A stretch of DNA of 64,000 nucleotides from Cyclobacterium jeungdonense (GTDB lineage: Bacteria > Bacteroidota > Bacteroidia > Cytophagales > Cyclobacteriaceae): contig NZ_WMCD01000005.1 of NCBI RefSeq assembly GCF_010994275.1, positions 124,001-188,000 on the forward strand, given 5' to 3'. Shown in pieces: positions 60,437 to 64,000 of the stretch; position 1 is the first letter of the stretch; each line of letters opens with the position of its first letter. The notes under the pieces were generated by a model that worked only from the letters and a program-made list of their open reading frames with translations, did no database searches and was not told where the DNA came from. A program made the translations under genes and the position numbers.

Positions 60437-63400
60437 ATGAGACGAATGTTACAAATTGACCGAAAGGGGAGGTGTTTTCCTTTCCTAAAAAGCGGCAGCT
60501 TTCTGCTGCTGTTATTAATTTTCCTTAACCAAGGCGTTTTTGCTCAATCTACCGAGGTTACGGGCACTGTAATTTCTGGAGAGGATGAGCAACCTATTCC
60601 CGGTGCCTCTGTGTTGGTAAAAGGTACATCTACTGGTACAGTGACCGACCTTGATGGAAACTTTACCATTTCAATCTCTGATCCTTCCGATGCGGTATTG
60701 ACCTTTTCATTTATTGGCTACCTTACACAGGATGTACCAGTGAATAACCGTTCGAATTTATCTGTGACATTATCTCCGAATGTGACGGAAATGGATGAAG
60801 TAGTGGTAGTAGGCTACGGTGAAACAAGTCGGCGCGACCTTACGGGAGCTGTAGTATCGATGGACGCCGATAACATTAAAGAAACAAATAAAGTAAATGC
60901 GTTTCAATCTCTTCAGGGACAGGTAGCAGGAGTGAATATTCAAATGGCGGATAATAAGCCAGGAGGGGGATTTAATGTACGAATCCGTGGATCCAACACC
61001 ATTAATTCAAATGAGACGGTATCCCAGGGAGGCTTTACTCCTGGACAAAACCCGCTATTTGTAGTGGACGGGATGTTTGTTAATGACATTTCATTTTTAA
61101 ATCCTGCGGACATAGAAAGAATGGACGTCTTAAAGGACGCTTCTGCTACTGCCATTTATGGTTCCCGCGGAAGTAATGGTGTAATCATCGTAGAAACCAA
61201 GAAGGGAAGTCAGGGAAGAGTTTCCGTGCAATACGATAATTATATAGGTGTCAAACAAGCCTATGACTTGCCGGATATGCTGCAAGGGGAAGAATTTGTG
61301 GCCTATTTCCGGGATGCCGTAGTTGGGAATGCCTATGCATCAGGAAATTTTGGTCTATCACCTGAAGATGTAAACCTGGAGGACTTCATGCGACCTAATG
61401 AACTTGAAAATGTGGCCAACGGAGACTATGTAGATTGGATTGATCTGGTGAAGCACAACGGTATCCAACAAAACCATTCCTTGGGATTAAATGGAGGAAA
61501 CGAAAATACGGTTTACGGTTTAGGAGTTGCTTATACCCGGGATGAAGGTACGTTTGAGGGAGAAAATTACGAACGGTATACCATCCGGGGTAACATGAGC
61601 AGTAAACTTTCTGAATTGTTTTCCATGGCGTTTAGCAACTATGCCACCTTTTCTATCCGAGATGAAGGTAGCCGGGAGGGATTGAGAAGTGCTTACCGCT
61701 TGCGGCCGACGGGTACTCCCTTTGATGAAAACGGAGATCCATTATTCTTTCCATTGCAGGGTGAAACCTTTATCACCAACCCCCTATTTGAGCCTGATAA
61801 TATTACCAGAGAAACACGTACGCTTAATTACCTGAGTAACCTTTCGCTGTCATACACGCCCCATCCTAACCTGAAGATAACTTCTAATTTTTCCCCAAAT
61901 ATTGAGTTTAATCGGTATGGAGAATACAGAGGACGTTATGCAAAATCCACCAGTGGCAATATAGGTAACAGAAGAGCAGACGTAACCAACGGAAATAGGA
62001 TTTCCTATACTTGGGATAACATTGTCAATTACAAATGGGAACCTGGCGCAGATCATGTGTTAAACGCGACCTTGGTATATTCACTTTTTTCGGACCGGTA
62101 TGAAAACTATCGGATTGAGCGAAGAAATTTTCCAACAGATGAATTTCTGTTTTACAACATTGATGCTGGGTCCGATTTGAGAACGGCAGAAGGAGGATTT
62201 TCCAAGCAGACCTTGATCTCTTATACGGGCCGGTTTAATTATGCTTACAAAGACAAATACCTGGTAACCGTTACTGGTAGGTACGATGGTTCTTCGATAT
62301 TGGCGGAAAATAACAAATGGGCATTTTTCCCTTCTGCCGCAATCGCCTGGAGGGTCATTGACGAAGGTTTCATGCAAAACCAGAGCCTTTTTGAAGAATT
62401 AAAACTTCGATTAAGTTATGGGGAGACGGGCAATAACGGTTCAGGCGGAGGACTGGCCCCTTTAGGTTCCCTTTCGTTGATTGGTAACAATTTTACCAAC
62501 CTTGGGGATCAGGTAGCCCAAACCGCATTTGTAACCAACCTTGCCAACCAAAATCTTACCTGGGAAAAAACCAAAGAGGTAAACTTTGGTGTGGATTTCG
62601 GTCTTTTCAACAACCGCGTTTATGGTTCCCTGGAATTGTATAACCGTAACAACACGGGAATTATATTTTTCCGTCCAACAGCACAAGTTACCGGATTTTC
62701 AGGGGTTTTTGAAAACGTCGGGGAGGCAAACAATAAGGGAATAGAGTTGAGCATCAATTCTGTAAATGTCGACAATGGAGATGTTAAATGGACCACTTCT
62801 CTAAACTTTGCGAGGAACGTTAACAAGGTAACCCGACTTTACGGGGATCTTGATCAAATCCTTTTTGGAGTTCAGGCGGGGTCTTACATTCATAAAGTCG
62901 GAGAGCCATTAGGCTCCATTTTCACCTATGAGTTTGATGGAATATGGCAGATGGACGAAGTGGACGTTGCCCAAAGCTTCGGCCAACAGCCAGGCCAGGT
63001 CAAGGTAAAAGACTTGAATGATGACGGTGTAATTGATGCCGATGACCGAACGATTATCGGTGCCAACCTGCCTGATTGGACCGGCGGTATATCTAACTCG
63101 TTCAATTACAAGAACTGGGATTTTACGTTCTTCGTTCGGACCAGCCAGGGCGCGGTTTCACCAAGTTATTTCCATATTTCTCACTCCGGAGGTTTCGATG
63201 GTACCCCTGCAAGATTTAATAGTTTGCATACCAACTACTGGACCCCAGAGAATCCATCGAATGAGTGGTATCAGCCAAGTAACAACGGACCCTTCGCCGA
63301 ACCGTTGATTTACAGAGATGTGTCATTTGTAAAAGTGGGGTACATCACCTTGGGCTATAATTTTGGGCAGCGGCTTCTCGAAGGACTTAAGATCAACGAT

Positions 63401-63541
63401 CTTAGGCTTTATTTTACAGCCCAAAACCCCTTTACTTTTAGCAGTTATGAAGGCTGGGATCCGGAAAACGCAGCCCGTAATAGCTGGGGCTCTGCCTATA
63501 ACTCCCGGATTCTTATGGGCGGTATCAATGTGAAATTTTAA
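60437..63541 (+). CDS. SusC/RagA family TonB-linked outer-membrane protein
   Basis: This 1034-residue protein has a signal peptide (SFLLLLLIFLNQGVFAQ) and a CarboxypepD_reg domain at about residues 38-115 (GTVISGEDEQPIPGASVLVKG). The TonB box region is EMDEVVVVGYGE (about 117-130). A plug follows (VRIRGSNTINSN, PLFVVDGMFVND, IERMDVLKDASATAIYGSRGSNGVI), and then a 22-strand barrel ending in GGINVKF. These are SusC hallmarks. It imports a glycan fragment across the outer membrane with the SusD partner, which starts 12 bp downstream. The glycan is unknown. Confidence 0.96.
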   Translation: MRRMLQIDRKGRCFPFLKSGSFLLLLLIFLNQGVFAQSTEVTGTVISGEDEQPIPGASVLVKGTSTGTVTDLDGNFTISISDPSDAVLTFSFIGYLTQDVPVNNRSNLSVTLSPNVTEMDEVVVVGYGETSRRDLTGAVVSMDADNIKETNKVNAFQSLQGQVAGVNIQMADNKPGGGFNVRIRGSNTINSNETVSQGGFTPGQNPLFVVDGMFVNDISFLNPADIERMDVLKDASATAIYGSRGSNGVIIVETKKGSQGRVSVQYDNYIGVKQAYDLPDMLQGEEFVAYFRDAVVGNAYASGNFGLSPEDVNLEDFMRPNELENVANGDYVDWIDLVKHNGIQQNHSLGLNGGNENTVYGLGVAYTRDEGTFEGENYERYTIRGNMSSKLSELFSMAFSNYATFSIRDEGSREGLRSAYRLRPTGTPFDENGDPLFFPLQGETFITNPLFEPDNITRETRTLNYLSNLSLSYTPHPNLKITSNFSPNIEFNRYGEYRGRYAKSTSGNIGNRRADVTNGNRISYTWDNIVNYKWEPGADHVLNATLVYSLFSDRYENYRIERRNFPTDEFLFYNIDAGSDLRTAEGGFSKQTLISYTGRFNYAYKDKYLVTVTGRYDGSSILAENNKWAFFPSAAIAWRVIDEGFMQNQSLFEELKLRLSYGETGNNGSGGGLAPLGSLSLIGNNFTNLGDQVAQTAFVTNLANQNLTWEKTKEVNFGVDFGLFNNRVYGSLELYNRNNTGIIFFRPTAQVTGFSGVFENVGEANNKGIELSINSVNVDNGDVKWTTSLNFARNVNKVTRLYGDLDQILFGVQAGSYIHKVGEPLGSIFTYEFDGIWQMDEVDVAQSFGQQPGQVKVKDLNDDGVIDADDRTIIGANLPDWTGGISNSFNYKNWDFTFFVRTSQGAVSPSYFHISHSGGFDGTPARFNSLHTNYWTPENPSNEWYQPSNNGPFAEPLIYRDVSFVKVGYITLGYNFGQRLLEGLKINDLRLYFTAQNPFTFSSYEGWDPENAARNSWGSAYNSRILMGGINVKF

Positions 63542-63553
63542 TCAGAAGGCATC

Positions 63554-64000
63554 ATGAAAAATAAAAGCATATTACTACTATTATATACGGCCGCACTTTT
63601 CACTTTTACAGCCTGTGCGGACTATCTGGAAGAGGAAAACAGGAACTTCCTTTCTGATCAGATCTTGCTTAGCAATCCCCAGGCATTGGACCAATTAGTG
63701 GCCAATGGATATGACAAATTGCGGTTAGCTACAAGTAATTTTGACCTGGACCACCAGGGTACCGATGTATTTACACGTCGGGATATCGTGGCAGGTATCA
63801 GCGATTTGAACGACTATGTAAACCTACTTCCTACAAACGGTGCTGTCGGTGCGTATTGGGCAAACTACTACAATGTAATTGCCGCAGTAAACACGGCCAT
63901 CAGCAGGGTGGACGAGATACAAGGTCTCAGTGCTGCTGACAGAACCAGAGGATTGGCGGAGGCCAAATTTCTAAGAGCCTACGCCTATTTTCATTTGGTA
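63554..64000 (+). CDS. RagB/SusD family nutrient-binding lipoprotein (partial)
   Basis: The frame opens at ATG 63554 and runs off the right edge; 149 codons are visible. It has a lipoprotein signal (SILLLLYTAALFTFTAC) and SusD-type features: DYLEEENRNFLSDQILLSNPQALDQLVANGYDKLR, then a TPR-like AAVNTAISRVDEI and AEAKFLRAYAYFHLV. The last motif is the classic SusD signature. It binds glycan on the cell surface and hands it to SusC. Position directly after susC supports the call. Confidence 0.95.
   Translation, partial: MKNKSILLLLYTAALFTFTACADYLEEENRNFLSDQILLSNPQALDQLVANGYDKLRLATSNFDLDHQGTDVFTRRDIVAGISDLNDYVNLLPTNGAVGAYWANYYNVIAAVNTAISRVDEIQGLSAADRTRGLAEAKFLRAYAYFHLV

Noticed and set aside
44900..64000. 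GC-skew switch at 51.5 kb as proof of oriC
   Set aside because: Hand counts of individual 60-base lines vary too much with gene content. A whole-chromosome cumulative skew is needed.

Overview
The window is a Bacteroidota chromosome segment, most like Cytophagales/Cyclobacteriaceae. The evidence is a SusC/SusD pair, a gliding-motility/type IX secretion sorting domain, an eRF-like long IleRS, LspA and SecA of the long Bacteroidota type, a bacillithiol-system protein (YtxJ), and TTTG/TAnnTTTG-like promoters with little Shine-Dalgarno signal. I found no rRNA, tRNA, CRISPR array, transposase or prophage. Placement within the phylum is inference.

Layout. 1-7 kb: a ModE-type regulator with a ModE-box-like palindrome at the left edge, a small barrel-like protein, a large TonB-receptor-like outer-membrane protein, YtxJ and a DUF4403 lipoprotein. 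6.5-13.3 kb (minus strand): an acetate module made of a symporter small subunit, an acetate-type Na+ symporter, acetyl-CoA synthetase, a cNMP/CBS/DUF294 protein and a DnaQ-like exonuclease. 13.3-16.3 kb (minus): NAD salvage (PnuC plus a ribosylnicotinamide-kinase-type ATPase) and a GMC oxidoreductase. 16.6-26.7 kb (plus): a deoxy-sugar/sugar-acid cluster with an IlvD/Edd dehydratase, an SDR, a rhamnulose-phosphate aldolase-dehydrogenase, an RhaI-type isomerase, an FGGY kinase, a secreted esterase and a GH140-like (apiosidase family) hydrolase. This suggests use of rhamnose- and apiose-containing pectin side chains. 26.9-46 kb: housekeeping genes (ileS, lspA, dapF, secA, xth, comF) with secreted or lipid-anchored proteins between them.

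46-52 kb looks like the replication-origin neighbourhood. Two perfect 16-bp parS-like palindromes lie between ybeY and mnmG. A 550-bp AT-rich gap at 51.49-52.04 kb holds five 9-mers one mismatch from the DnaA box plus several weaker ones. 52-58.7 kb is a beta-oxidation operon behind a MarR regulator with a 16-bp palindrome upstream. 58.9-64 kb is a LacI regulator followed by a SusC/SusD pair, with a cre-like operator next to the susC promoter; SusD runs off the right edge.

The least explained signal is a dispersed element present three times (about 18453-18548, 24329-24448 and 58116-58231). Each copy sits in the same orientation directly before a start codon inside an apparent operon. Each starts a short reading frame with Met-Lys-Ser-Ser that stays open to within 4 nt of, or overlaps, the downstream start codon. 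Two copies can form a stem whose inner strand can also pair with the downstream start codon.
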